Position numbers and translations under genes: made by a program. Shown here piece after piece: positions 1 to 10,700 of a DNA stretch of 64,000 nt; position 1 is the first letter of the stretch, and every line of letters starts with the position of its first letter. This DNA is from Phymorhynchus buccinoides. Lineage: Eukaryota; Mollusca; Gastropoda; Neogastropoda; Raphitomidae. The notes under the pieces are model-generated. The model did not search any database. It saw only the letters and a program-made list of their open reading frames with translations, and had not been told where the DNA came from. The DNA is taken from NCBI GenBank assembly GCA_017654935.2, contig CM065698.1, forward strand, positions 53,788,424 through 53,852,423, written 5' to 3'.

Positions 1-91
1 AATTTCCTGTACTCAGCGTTACCAGTACTTGGCGTTACCGTTACTAGGCGTTACCAGTACGGTGCATTGCCAGTACTAGGCGTTGCGCTAG
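1..91. repeat. short degenerate minisatellite, ~15-16 bp unit
   Basis: Several imperfect tandem copies of a unit containing GGCGTTAC and CCAGTACT run from the window edge to about position 91. The array probably continues to the left of the window. No coding signal is seen. Confidence 0.7.
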
Positions 92-288
92 TGACTGTAA
101 ATTGCAGACCATCTAACCTATCAGCATGAAAATTGGCAGAATAATTCCCCACGTATCAAAGATTATGTCGGTTATGCCATTTTGCCTCAAATTAAACAGT
201 AACGGATTTAACCGTCAAAAACGGAAAATCTTTGTGGTGTAATACCTCGGAAAGTACATGGTCGATTTTTAACCTGCTTGGATGGATA
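92..288. other. unannotated AT-rich flank of the Tc1 element
   Basis: No gene, RNA or recognisable repeat boundary is visible. The sequence contains AACGG/CAAAAACGG words that recur on the other side of the transposon (around 1968) and in the inverted repeat near 2835, so it may belong to an older dispersed repeat into which the Tc1 element jumped. Confidence 0.4.
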
Positions 289-297
289 TACACTACT

Positions 298-318
298 CAC
301 AAAAAGTTAAGGATCACT
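298..318 (+). repeat. left terminal inverted repeat core of Tc1 element
   Basis: This 21-bp segment is the exact reverse complement of 1896-1916. The element boundary is taken seven bases further out at 291, just inside the TA at 289-290. Confidence 0.92.
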
Positions 319-652
319 ATGAGAAAACAGGTGCGCAATAAACTCCGTTCGCTCCTGTTATTTATTTCTCAGTCAAGCCAAATTGTTATGAATTCGTGTT
401 CAGCTGTAAGTGGGCGATGTTGTGTTAGTGGAAACATTGCACGTGATTCTCTATTACTGAGCTTGGCAGCAAAAGAAAAAGCGGAAACTTGCGAAAAAGG
501 ACCTTGTTTTGGATCGTTCTGCATGAACACATTGCACAAGCCAGATGGAAAAACCATTATGCACGTGCAAGCACTACTGTTTATGTGTGAGATGCTGTCT
601 CTTGCTTGGCTTTATAAGAAGACATACCACCAGTATTAGGCCTGATTTGACA

Positions 653-1822
653 ATGCCTCCACGACGAAAATTGAGCGAGTTGGATAGGGGACGAGCTGTT
701 GCATGGTTCCAAGATGGTGTTCCCAAGCGAGAAGTGGCCAGGCGACTTCAGATGTCCATCTCGGTCATTGTCAGACTGATTCAACGCTTCACAGCCACTG
801 GGAGGGTCCATGAAAGACGCAGATCTGGTCGACCGAAGAAGACAACTCCACGTGAAGATCGTCTCATTGAACGACAAGCCCTGCAGACAAGAACAGCCTC
901 TTCCAGCATCATTCGAAGGCAGCTGAGGGTGGCTACTAACATCAACATCAGCCAGCAGACCATACGGAACCGCCTTCATGGGTTTAACCTCCGTTCTCGT
1001 CGCCCAGCTGTACGGCCACGCTTAACTCCAGCCCATAGGGCAGCACGCCGCGCCTTCTGCAGACGTCACGTGAGGTGGACACGTCAGCAATGGTCCCAGG
1101 TCCTGTTCAGTGATGAATCACGCTTCACCCTGAACCACAACGACGGCCGACTGAGGGTCTGGAGGCGCCCAGGGGAACGCTTTATTGACGCCACTGTCCA
1201 AGAAAAGGTGGCCTTTGGTGGAGGTTCTGTAATGGTCTGGGGGGCCTTCAGCCTTCACCACAGAACACCCTTGTATCATGTACAGGGTAACCTGACTGGC
1301 CTCCGATACCGGGATGAGATCCTTCGACCGCTGGCTGTGCCTACACTGCAGCAGATGGGACCGCCGGCTGTCTACCAGGATGACAACGCTCGCCCCCACA
1401 GGGCAAGGGTGGTCAACGACTTCCTGCAGCAGTCTGGAGTCAACAGAATGGAGTGGCCAGCATGCAGTCCCGATCTCAACCCGATTGAGAACCTCTGGGA
1501 TGAGCTGGATCGCAAAGTGAGGAGCAACCACCCCCCTCCCAGGGATGCCCAGCACCTCTACCAGATGCTGCAGGCTGAGTGGCAGGCGCTTCCACAGAGG
1601 ATCTTCACCACCCTGGTCAACTCCATGAGGACTCGCTGCGTCGAGTGCCAGAACAGCCATGGCGGATACACGCATTACGGAACTTTTGGGAGCATCAGAA
1701 TGCCCTGTCTTGTGATTTCAATGACTTTGGGAAATCAAATTTCGATACGTACCCACTTTGATCAAATGTACAGACCAAACGATTGCTCGAAATTGAAGGC
1801 AATTGTGTATCGTTATCACTAA
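653..1822 (+). CDS. Tc1-like transposase, DD34E
   Basis: A 389-residue DDE transposase that would cut and paste its own element at TA sites in the nucleus. The frame is open further upstream (to 545), but the start at 653 (MPPRRKLSELDRGR) is chosen because it begins the conserved N-terminal helix-turn-helix region. Visible parts: paired-type DNA-binding region about residues 1-120 with a GRPKK AT-hook-like motif at 59-63; catalytic D154 in FSDESRF, D244 in YQDDNARPH and E279 in PDLNPIENLWD. Exactly 34 residues separate D244 and E279, the Tc1 signature. A glycine-rich GGGSVMVWG segment (189-197) is also typical. The conserved core ends near residue 342 (GGYTHY), where most relatives stop; about 47 extra residues follow and may be read-through into the trailer. 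No frameshift or internal stop is present. Confidence 0.95.
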   Translation: MPPRRKLSELDRGRAVAWFQDGVPKREVARRLQMSISVIVRLIQRFTATGRVHERRRSGRPKKTTPREDRLIERQALQTRTASSSIIRRQLRVATNINISQQTIRNRLHGFNLRSRRPAVRPRLTPAHRAARRAFCRRHVRWTRQQWSQVLFSDESRFTLNHNDGRLRVWRRPGERFIDATVQEKVAFGGGSVMVWGAFSLHHRTPLYHVQGNLTGLRYRDEILRPLAVPTLQQMGPPAVYQDDNARPHRARVVNDFLQQSGVNRMEWPACSPDLNPIENLWDELDRKVRSNHPPPRDAQHLYQMLQAEWQALPQRIFTTLVNSMRTRCVECQNSHGGYTHYGTFGSIRMPCLVISMTLGNQISIRTHFDQMYRPNDCSKLKAIVYRYH

Positions 1823-1895
1823 AGCATTGAATTAAATGTTGGCCAAAATTCAACGCATTGGCTTTCTTATTTGGAAAGTTATGAATTAGTTTGCA

Positions 1896-1916
1896 AGTGA
1901 TCCTTAACTTTTTGTG
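1896..1916 (-). repeat. right terminal inverted repeat core of Tc1 element
   Basis: Exact reverse complement of 298-318. The element ends at 1923, followed by the TA target duplication at 1924-1925. Confidence 0.92.
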
Positions 1917-1925
1917 GATAGCTTA

Positions 1926-2202
1926 TTTTAATGTTATAGTGCCACTTGCAAAGAATATGAATAAATAACGGTTTTTAACGACCACAAAATCCAATGCGAT
2001 GGAATGTTTGTATTGTTGATTATGTAAAATATGTATTGGGCCAATTTTACATGTGTTTGCATTAAAAGATGTCAAATAGGATTTACCGTAAAATTAAATA
2101 AATGTAGCTACGGAATTGGTTTAAATGACGGTTGACAACGGCTAGATAACGGTAACATTTTCCTTCTTTCTTGTTAATTGACCATAGTTTAAAGAAATCT
2201 GT
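1926..2202. other. unannotated AT-rich spacer
   Basis: No gene is seen between the Tc1 element and the inverted repeat. It carries short AACGG-type words shared with the left Tc1 flank. Confidence 0.4.
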
Positions 2203-2456
2203 GGTATCAAACGAGTGGCATTTTCTAATGTGGATTTCTTAAATGGTACATACCCCTAGTTCTTAAAAAGTCATTGCAACAGTTTGGATCGAGTAGCTTA
2301 TTGTGTCTGTTTGACCGTTATTTACATAGTAGAGTAAAATATCTGTTTTTTGTGAGTATGGGTGATTAATCAATTGTTTTAGACTAACTGTGTGACTGAT
2401 GTGCTTCAAACTTAGAATATAGATTGCTAGTACCCTAATGTAGATGTATGCGTAAA

Positions 2457-2480
2457 GTGTGTGTGTGTGTGTGTGCGTGC

Positions 2481-2557
<77 letters not shown>

Positions 2558-2571
2558 TGTGTGTGTGTGTG
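2457..2571. repeat. (TG)n/(TGCG)n microsatellite
   Basis: About 115 bp of alternating GT broken by GTGC/GCGT quartets, lying between the two inverted-repeat arms. Strict purine-pyrimidine alternation is Z-DNA-prone. Confidence 0.95.
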
Positions 2572-2583
2572 ACAATCGGTCAT

Positions 2584-2632
2584 TTTGCCCATGAGACGAG
2601 CGTTAATGTCTAGCATTCGTCTCATGGGCAAA
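2584..2632. repeat. perfect 16-bp inverted repeat (hairpin)
   Basis: TTTGCCCATGAGACGA at 2584-2599 is exactly inverted at 2617-2632 around a 17-nt loop. It lies immediately after the TG microsatellite inside the larger inverted repeat. It may be a relic of the tip of an originally longer palindrome. Confidence 0.85.
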
Positions 2633-2949
2633 TTTGACTGAAAGTTTCTTTATTTCATGAGATAATTGGGGTGGGCTTCTTACCCGCCCATGCGCTTTTT
2701 ACCCCGTCTTCCCCTACATGTATTCGCATTCTGTATGCAACGTTTGAAGCAAATCGACCACATAGGTACTCTGTAACAACTGATTTATTTTCCAGAGTCC
2801 TTACATTAACTATTTTACACCACTGTTTAAATAACGGTCAAAAACGCTTAATAAGCTACTCGACCCAAGTTGCTTGCATGACTTTTTATTATCTAGAGAC
2901 ATGTACCATTTCAAAAATTCACATTAGAAATTGCCACTCGTTTGGTATC

Positions 2950-3246
2950 GATATTTCGAGCGGATCACGGTCTATTAGGCTTTTAAACAAATTGCGAAGG
3001 AACGTTATTCGTCGTTTGCGTCATCTTCGTCCTGTCGAAGCTTGTGAAATTAAAAACAAAAAGTCAAAGAAAAGATTTAAAAAGCGCACGGACTGATTTG
3101 TTTTTAATCCAACAATGAATAGCATGCAAAATAAATCAAATGTAAATATTTAAAAGAAAGAAAATGAGTAGAAGTCAAAGTGAATAAAACAAGAAAGAAT
3201 TATGTGTACTTTAAAAACAAAATGTATTGAAAAGACATTAAAAAAA
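2950..3246. other. AT-rich region with a short basic open frame, no gene called
   Basis: On the plus strand a frame ending at 3096 gives a Lys/Arg-rich tail (KKSKKRFKKRTD) and is followed by AATAAA-like sequence near 3130. This could be the last exon of an unknown gene, but no homology is recognised and the upstream part of the frame lies in the inverted repeat, so it is not called as coding. Confidence 0.3.
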
Positions 3247-4106
3247 GACAGGAAACACGGAAATCAGGGAAAAAAGAAAGTTACTGCAGGATAAACAAGG
3301 AAATGCAGGAAAACAGAAAGTTACTGCTGGAAGGAAAAGACAGGAAACAAGGAAATGGAGGAAAATAGAAACTTACTGCTGGAAGGAAAAGACAGGAAAC
3401 AAGGAAATGTAGGAAAATAGAAACTTACTGCTGGAAGGAAAAGACAGGAAACAAGGAAATGGAGGAAAACAGAAACTTACTGCCGGAAGAAAAGACAGGA
3501 AACAAGGAAATGGAGGAAAACAGAAACTTACTGCTGGAAGGAAAAGAGACAGGAAACAAGGAAATGGAGGAAAACAGAAACTTACTGCCGGAAGAAAAGA
3601 CAGGAAACAAGGAAATGGAGGAAAACAGAAACTTACTGCTGGAAGGAAAAGACAGGAAACAAGGAAATGGAGGAAAACAGAAACTTACTGCTGGAAGGAA
3701 AAGACATGAAACAAGGAAATGGAGGAAAACAGAAAGATACTGCTGGAAGGAAAAGACACGAAACAAGGAAATGGAGGAAAACAGAAAGATACTGCTGGAA
3801 GGAAAAGACAGGAAACAAGGAAATGGAGGAAAACAGAAACTTACTGCTGGAAGGAAAAGACAGGAAACAAGGAAATGGAGGAAAACAGAAAGATACTGCT
3901 GGAAGGAAAAGACAGGAAACAAGGAAATGGAGGAAAACAGAAACTTACTGCTGGAAGGAAAAGACAAGAAGCAAGGAAATGGAGGAAAACAGAAAGATAC
4001 TACTGGAAGGAAAAGACAGGAAACAAGGAAATGGAGGAAAACAGAGATACTGCGGGTAGGAAAAGACAGGAAACAAGGAAATGAGGGAAAGAGGAAATTA
4101 CTGCTA
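3247..4106. repeat. 52-bp purine-rich satellite, block 1
   Basis: About 16 tandem copies of a 52-bp unit with the words GGAAACAAGGAAATGGAGG, AAAACAGAAAC and TTACTGCTGGAAGG. The left edge (3247-3330) is degenerate and the centre is homogeneous, as expected for arrays maintained by unequal exchange. Variants (AAGATACTGC for AACTTACTGC; 51- and 54-bp units) are interspersed. Open frames across it give meaningless repetitive peptides. Confidence 0.95.
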
Positions 4107-4132
4107 AAAAAAAAACGAAGCAAGAAAACTGA

Positions 4133-4528
4133 AGGACGAATACAGAGAGGGGAAGAGAATACATCAACTAAAGGAGGAATACAGAGAGGGGAAGAGAATA
4201 CATCAACTAAAGGAGGAATACAGAGAGGGGAAGAGAGTACAACTAAAGGAGGAATACAGAGAGTAGAAGAGAATACAACAACTAAAGGAGGAATACAGAG
4301 AGGGGAAGAGAGTACAACTAAAGGAGGAATACAGAGAGGGGAAGAGAGTACAACTAAAGGAGGAATACAGAGAGGGGAAGAGAGTACAACTAAAGGAGGA
4401 ATACAGAGAGGGGAAGAGAGTACAACTAAAGGAGGAATACAGAGAGGGGAAGAGAGAACAACTAAAGGAGGAATACAGAGAGTGGAAGAGAGTACAACTA
4501 AAGGAGGAATACAGAGAGGGGAAGAGAG
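4133..4528. repeat. 36-bp satellite, block 1
   Basis: About 11 copies of the 36-bp unit (ACTAAAGGAGGAATACAG plus AGAGGGGAAGAGAGTACA), some 39 bp because of an extra AAC triplet. It joins the 52-bp block through an AAAAAAAAACGAAGCAAG linker at about 4107-4132. Confidence 0.93.
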
Positions 4529-4760
4529 TTACTGCTGGAAGGAAAAGACAGGAAACAAGGAAATGGAGGAAAACAGAAACTTACTGCTGGAAGGAAAAGA
4601 CAAGAAGCAAGGAAATGGAGGAAAACAGAAAGATACTACTGGAAGGAAAAGACAGGAAACAAGGAAATGGAGGAAAACAGAGATACTGCGGGTAGGAAAA
4701 GACAGGAAACAAGGAAATGAGGGAAAGAGGAAATTACTGCTAAAAAAAAAACGAAGCAAG
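4529..4760. repeat. 52-bp satellite, block 2 (duplicate of the end of block 1)
   Basis: These ~4.5 units reproduce the exact order of variant units at about 3925-4130: CAAGAAGCAAGG, then AGATACTACTGG, then AGATACTGCGGGTAGG, then the poly-A linker. The offset is 636 bp (CAAGAAGCAA at 3965 and 4601). So a composite segment of 52-mer tail plus 36-mer head was duplicated as a unit. Confidence 0.9.
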
Positions 4761-4770
4761 AAAACTGAAG

Positions 4771-7700
4771 AAAGAATACAGAGAGGGGAAGAGAATACAT
4801 ACAACTAAAGGAGGAATACAGAGAGGGGAAGAGAGTACAAACTAAAGGAGGAATACAGAGAGGGGAAGAGAGTACAACAACTAAAGGAGGAATACAGAGA
4901 GGGGAAGAGAGTACAACTAAAGGAGGAATACAGAGAGGGGAAGAGAGTACAACAACTAAAGGAGGAATACAGAGAGGGGAAGAGAGTACAACTAAAGGAG
5001 GAATACAGAGAGGGGAAGAGAGTACAACTAAAGGAGGAATACAGAGAGGGGAAGAGAGTACAACTAAAGGAGGAATACAGAGAGGGGAAGAGAGTACAAC
5101 TAAAGGAGGAATACAGAGAGGGGAAGAGAGTACAACTAAAGGAGGAATACAGAGAGGGGAAGAGAGTACAACTAAAGGAGGAATACAGAGAGGGGAAGAG
5201 AGTACAACTAAAGGAGGAATACAGAGAGGGGAAGAGAGTACAACTAAAGGAGGAATACAGAGAGGGGAAGAGAGTACAACTAAAGGAGGAATACAGAGAG
5301 GGGAAGAGAGTACAACTAAAGGAGGAATACAGAGAGAGGGGAAGAGAGTACAACAACTAAAGGAGGAATACAGAGAGGGGAAGAGAGTACAACTAAAGGA
5401 GGAATACAGAGAGGGGAAGAGAGTACAACTAAAGGAGGAATACAGAGAGGGGAAGAGAGTACAACTAAAGGAGGAATACAGAGAGGGGAAGAGAGTACAA
5501 CTAAAGGAGGAATACAGAGAGGGGAAGAGAGTACAACTAAAGGAGGAATACAGAGAGGGGAAGAGAGTACAACTAAAGGAGGAATACAGAGAGGGGAAGA
5601 GAGTACAACTAAAGGAGGAATACAGAGAGAGGGGAAGAGAGTACAACAACTAAAGGAGGAATACAGAGAGGGGAAGAGAGTACAACTAAAGGAGGAATAC
5701 AGAGAGGGGAAGAGAGTACAACTAAAGGAGGAATACAGAGAGGGGAAGAGAGTACAACTAAAGGAGGAATACAGAGAGGGGAAGAGAGTACAACAACTAA
5801 AGGAGGAATACAGAGAGGGGAAGAGAGTACAACTAAAGGAGGAATACAGAGAGGGGAAGAGAGTACAACAACTAAAGGAGGAATACAGAGAGGGGAAGAG
5901 AGTACAACAACTAAAGGAGGAATACAGAGAGGGGAAGAGAGTACAACAACTAAAGGAGGAATACAGAGAGGGGAAGAGAGTACAACAACTAAAGGAGGAA
6001 TACAGAGAGGGGAAGAGAGTACAACTAAAGGAGGAATACAGAGAGGGGAAGAGAGTACAACTAAAGGAGGAATACAGAGAGGGGAAGAGAGTACAACTAA
6101 AGGAGGAATACAGAGAGGGGAAGAGAGTACAACTAAAGGAGGAATACAGAGAGGGGAAGAGAGTACAACTAAAGGAGGAATACAGAGAGGGGAAGAGAGT
6201 ACAACTAAAGGAGGAATACAGAGAGTACAGAGTACAACTAAAGGAGGAATACAGAGAGGGGAAGAGAGTACAACTAAAGGAGGAATACAGAGAGGGGAAG
6301 AGAGTACAACTAAAGGAGGAATACAGAGAGGGGAAGAGAGTACAACTAAAGGAGGAATACAGAGAGGGGAAGAGAGTACAACTAAAGGAGGAATACAGAG
6401 AGGGGAAGAGAGTACAACTAAAGGAGGAATACAGAGAGGGGAAGAGAGTACAACTAAAGGAGGAATACAGAGAGGGGAAGAGAGTACAACTAAAGGAGGA
6501 ATACAGAGAGAGGGGAAGAGAGTACAACAACTAAAGGAGGAATACAGAGAGGGGAGAAGAGAGTACAACTAAAGGAGGAATACAGAGAGGGGAAGAGAGT
6601 ACAACTAAAGGAGGAATACAGAGAGGGGAAGAGAGTACAACTAAAGGAGGAATACAGAGAGGGGAAGAGAGTACAACTAAAGGAGGAATACAGAGAGGGG
6701 AAGAGAGTACAACTAAAGGAGGAATACAGAGAGGGGAAGAGAGTACAACTAAAGGAGGAATACAGAGAGGGGAAGAGAGTACAACTAAAGGAGGAATACA
6801 GAGAGGGGAAGAGAGTACAACTAAAGGAGGAATACAGAGAGGGGAAGAGAGTACAACTAAAGGAGGAATACAGAGAGGGGAAGAGAGTACAACTAAAGGA
6901 GGAATACAGAGAGGGGAAGAGAGTACAACTAAAGGAGGAATACAGAGAGGGGAAGAGAGTACAACTAAAGGAGGAATACAGAGAGGGGAAGAGAGTACAA
7001 CTAAAGGAGGAATACAGAGAGGGGAAGAGAGTACAACTAAAGGAGGAATACAGAGAGGGGAAGAGAGTACAACAACTAAAGGAGGAATACAGAGAGGGGA
7101 AGAGAGTACAACAACTAAAGGAGGAATACAGAGAGGGGAAGAGAGTACAACTAAAGGAGGAATACAGAGAGGGGAAGAGAGTACAACTAAAGGAGGAATA
7201 CAGAGAGGGGAAGAGAGTACAACTAAAGGAGGAATACAGAGAGGGGAAGAGAGTACAACTAAAGGAGGAATACAGAGAGGGGAAGAGAGTACAACAACTA
7301 AAGGAGGAATACAGAGAGGGGAAGAGAGTACAACTAAAGGAGGAATACAGAGAGGGGAAGAGAGTACAACTAAAGGAGGAATACAGAGAGGGGAAGAGAG
7401 TACAACTAAAGGAGGAATACAGAGAGGGGAAGAGAGTACAACTAAAGGAGGAATAGAGAGGGGAAGAGAGTACAACTAAAGGAGGAATACAGAGAGTACA
7501 ACAACTAAAGGAGGAATACAGAGAGGGGAAGAGAGTACAACTAAAGGAGGAATACAGAGAGGGGAAGAGAGTACAACTAAAGGAGGAATACAGAGAGGGG
7601 AAGAGAGTACAACTAAAGGAGGAATACAGAGAGGGGAAGAGAGTACAACTAAAGGAGGAATACAGAGAGGGGAAGAGAGTACAACTACAGAGAGGGGAAG

Positions 7701-10700
7701 AGAACAACTAAAGGAGGAATACAGAGAGGGGAAGTAGGAGGAATACAGTACAACTAAAGGAGGAATACAGAGAGGGGAAGAGAGTACAACTAAAGGAGGA
7801 ATACAGAGAGGGGAAGAGAGTACAACTAAAGGAGGAATACAGAGAGGGGAAGAGAGTACAACTAAAGGAGGAATACAGAGAGGGGAAGAGAGTACAACTA
7901 AAGGAGGAATACAGAGAGGGGAAGAGAGTACAACTAAAGGAGGAATACAGAGAGGGGAAGAGAGTACAACTAAAGGAGGAATACAGAGAGGGGAAGAGAG
8001 TACAACTAAAGGAGGAATACAGAGAGGGGAAGAGAGTACAACTAAAGGAGGAATACAGAGAGGGGAAGAGAGTACAACTAAAGGAGGAATACAGAGAGGG
8101 GAAGAGAGTACAACTAAAGGAGGAATACAGAGAGGGGAAGAGAGTACAACTAAAGGAGGAATACAGAGAGGGGAAGAGAGTACAACTAAAGGAGGAATAC
8201 AGAGAGGGGAAGAGAGTACAACTAAAGGAGGAATACAGAGAGGGGAAGAGAGTACAACTAAAGGAGGAATACAGAGAGGGGAAGAGAGTACAACTAAAGG
8301 AGGAATACAGAGAGGGGAAGAGAACAACTAAAGGAGGAATACAGAGAGGGGAAACTAAAGGAGGAATACAGAGAGGGGAAGAGAGTACAACTAAAGGAGG
8401 AATACAGAGAGGGGAAGAGAGTACAACTAAAGGAGGAATACAGAGAGGGGAAGAGAGTACAACTAAAGGAGGAATACAGAGAGGGGAAGAGAGTACAACT
8501 AAAGGAGGAATACAGAGAGGGGAAGAGAGTACAACTAAAGGAGGAATACAGAGAGGGGAAGAGAGTACAACAACTAAAGGAGGAATACAGAGAGGGGAAG
8601 AGAGTACAACTAAAGGAGGAATACAGAGAGGGGAAGAGAGTACAACTAAAGGAGGAATACAGAGAGAGAGAGGGAAATACAGAGAGTACAGACACACTAA
8701 AGGAGGAATACAGAGAGGGGAAGAGAGTACAACAACTAAAGGAGGAATACAGAGAGGGGAAGAGAGTACAACTAAAGGAGGAATACAGAGAGGGGAAGAG
8801 AGTACAACAACTAAAGGAGGAATACAGAGAGGGGAAGAGAGTACAACAACTAAAGGAGGAATACAGAGAGGGGAAGAGAGTACAACTAAAGGAGGAATAC
8901 AGAGAGGGGAAGAGAGTACAACTAAAGGAGGAATACAGAGAGGGGAAGAGAGTACAACTAAAGGAGGAATACAGAGAGGGGAAGAGTGTACAACTAAAGG
9001 AGGAATACAGAGAGGGGAAGAGAGTACAACTAAAGGAGGAATACAGAGAGGGGAAGAGAGTACAACAACTAAAGGAGGAATACAGAGAGGGGAAGAGAGT
9101 ACAACTAAAGGAGGAATACAGAGAGGGGAAGAGAGTACAACTAAAGGAGGAATACAGAGAGGGGAAGAGAGTACAACTAAAGGAGGAATACAGAGAGGGG
9201 AAGAGAGTACAACAACTAAAGGAGGAATACAGAGAGGGGAAGAGAGTACAACTAAAGGAGGAATACAGAGAGGGGAAGAGAGTACAACTAAAGGAGGAAT
9301 ACAGAGAGGGGAAGAGAGTACAACTAAAGGAGGAATACAGAGAGGGGAAGAGAGTACAACTAAAGGAGGAATACAGAGAGGGGAAGAGAGTACAACTAAA
9401 GGAGGAATACAGAGAGGGGAAGAGAGTACAACAACTAAAGGAGGAATACAGAGAGGGGAAGAGAGTACAACTAAAGGAGGAATACAGAGAGGGGAAGAGA
9501 GTACAACTAAAGGAGGAATACAGAGAGGGGAAGAGAGTACAACTAAAGGAGGAATACAGAGAGGGGAAGAGAGTACAACTAAAGGAGGAATACAGAGAGG
9601 GGAAGAGAGTACAACTAAAGGAGGAATACAGAGAGGGGAAGAGAGTACACACTAAAGGAGGAATACAGAGAGGGGAAGAGAGTACAACTAAAGGAGGAAT
9701 ACAGAGAGGGGAAGAGAGTACAACAGGCTAGGAGGAATACAGAGAGGGGAAGAGAGTACAACTAAAGGAGGAATACAGAGAGGGGAAGAGAGTACAACTA
9801 AAGGAGGAATACAGAGAGGGGAAGAGAGTACAACTAAAGGAGGAATACAGAGAGGGGAAGAGAGTACAACTAAAGGAGGAATACAGAGAGGGGAAGAGAG
9901 TACAACAACCCCATAAAAGGAGGAATACAGAGAGGGGAAGAGAGTACAACTAAAGGAGGAATACAGAGAGGGGAAGAGAGTACAACTAAAGGAGGAATAC
10001 AGAGAGGGGAAGAGAGTACAACTAAAGGAGGAATACAGAGAGGGGAAGAGAGTACAACTAAAGGAGGAATACAGAGAGGGGAAGAGAGTACAACTAAAGG
10101 AGGAATACAGAGAGGGGAAGAGAGTACAACATAAAGGAGGAATACAGAGAGGGGAAGAGAGTACAACTAAAGGAGGAATACAGAGAGGGGAAGAGAGTAC
10201 AACTAAAGGAGGAATACAGAGAGGGGAAGAGAGTACAACTAAAGGAGGAATACAGAGAGGGGAAGAGAGTACAACTAAAGGAGGAATACAGAGAGGGGAA
10301 GAGAGTACAACTAAAGGAGGAATACAGAGAGGGGAAGAGAGTACAACTAAAGGAGGAATACAGAGAGGGGAAGAGAGTACAACTAAAGGAGGAATACAGA
10401 GAGGGGAAGAGAGTACAACTAAAGGAGGAATACAGAGAGGGGAAGAGAGTACAACTAAAGGAGGAATACAGAGAGGGGAAGAGAGTACAACTAAAGGAGG
10501 AATACAACTAAAGGAGGAATACAGAGAGGGGAAGAGAGTACAACTAAAGGAGGAATACAGAGAGGGGAAGAGAGTACAACTAAAGGAGGAATACAGAGAG
10601 GGGAAGAGAGTACAACTAAAGGAGGAATACAGAGAGGGGAAGAGAGTACAACTAAAGGAGGAATACAGAGAGGGGAAGAGAGTACAACTAAAGGAGGAAT

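Larger units (their letters stand above)
291..1923 (+). mobile_element. complete Tc1-like DNA transposon (Tc1/mariner, DD34E)
   Basis: A 1633-bp element with inverted terminal repeats and one transposase gene. The core ends at 298-318 and 1896-1916 are perfect 21-bp inverted copies containing AAAAAGTTAAGGATCACT. The outer ~7 bp on each side match imperfectly. A TA dinucleotide sits at both outer boundaries (289-290 and 1924-1925), which is the target duplication expected for Tc1/mariner. Between the ends lie a ~330-bp leader, the transposase and ~75 bp of trailer. Ends, target site and reading frame are all preserved, so this is a young or recently active copy. Activity itself cannot be read from sequence. 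Confidence 0.93.
2203..2949. repeat. large imperfect inverted repeat (foldback-like element)
   Basis: Left arm 2203-2411 and right arm 2742-2949 are reverse complements with roughly 80% matching over the outer ~145 bp. Recognisable anchors include AACGAGTGGCA, AAATGGTACAT, TCGAGTAGCTTATT, TTGACCGTTATTT and GCTTCAAAC, in the same order in both arms. The ~330-bp centre holds a (TG/GCGT)n microsatellite and a small hairpin. No transposase is inside. It could be a foldback or MITE-like element, or an ancient inverted duplication. Clear target duplications were not found. Confidence 0.75.

Noticed and set aside
232..639. A 135-codon frame overlapping the left end of the Tc1 element.
   Set aside because: It crosses the transposon boundary and the terminal inverted repeat and matches nothing; it is leader sequence.
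2671..3096. A 141-codon plus-strand frame with a Lys/Arg-rich end as a gene.
   Set aside because: Its first two thirds lie in the right arm of the inverted repeat and no homology is recognised. The last part could be an exon, but there is no independent support.
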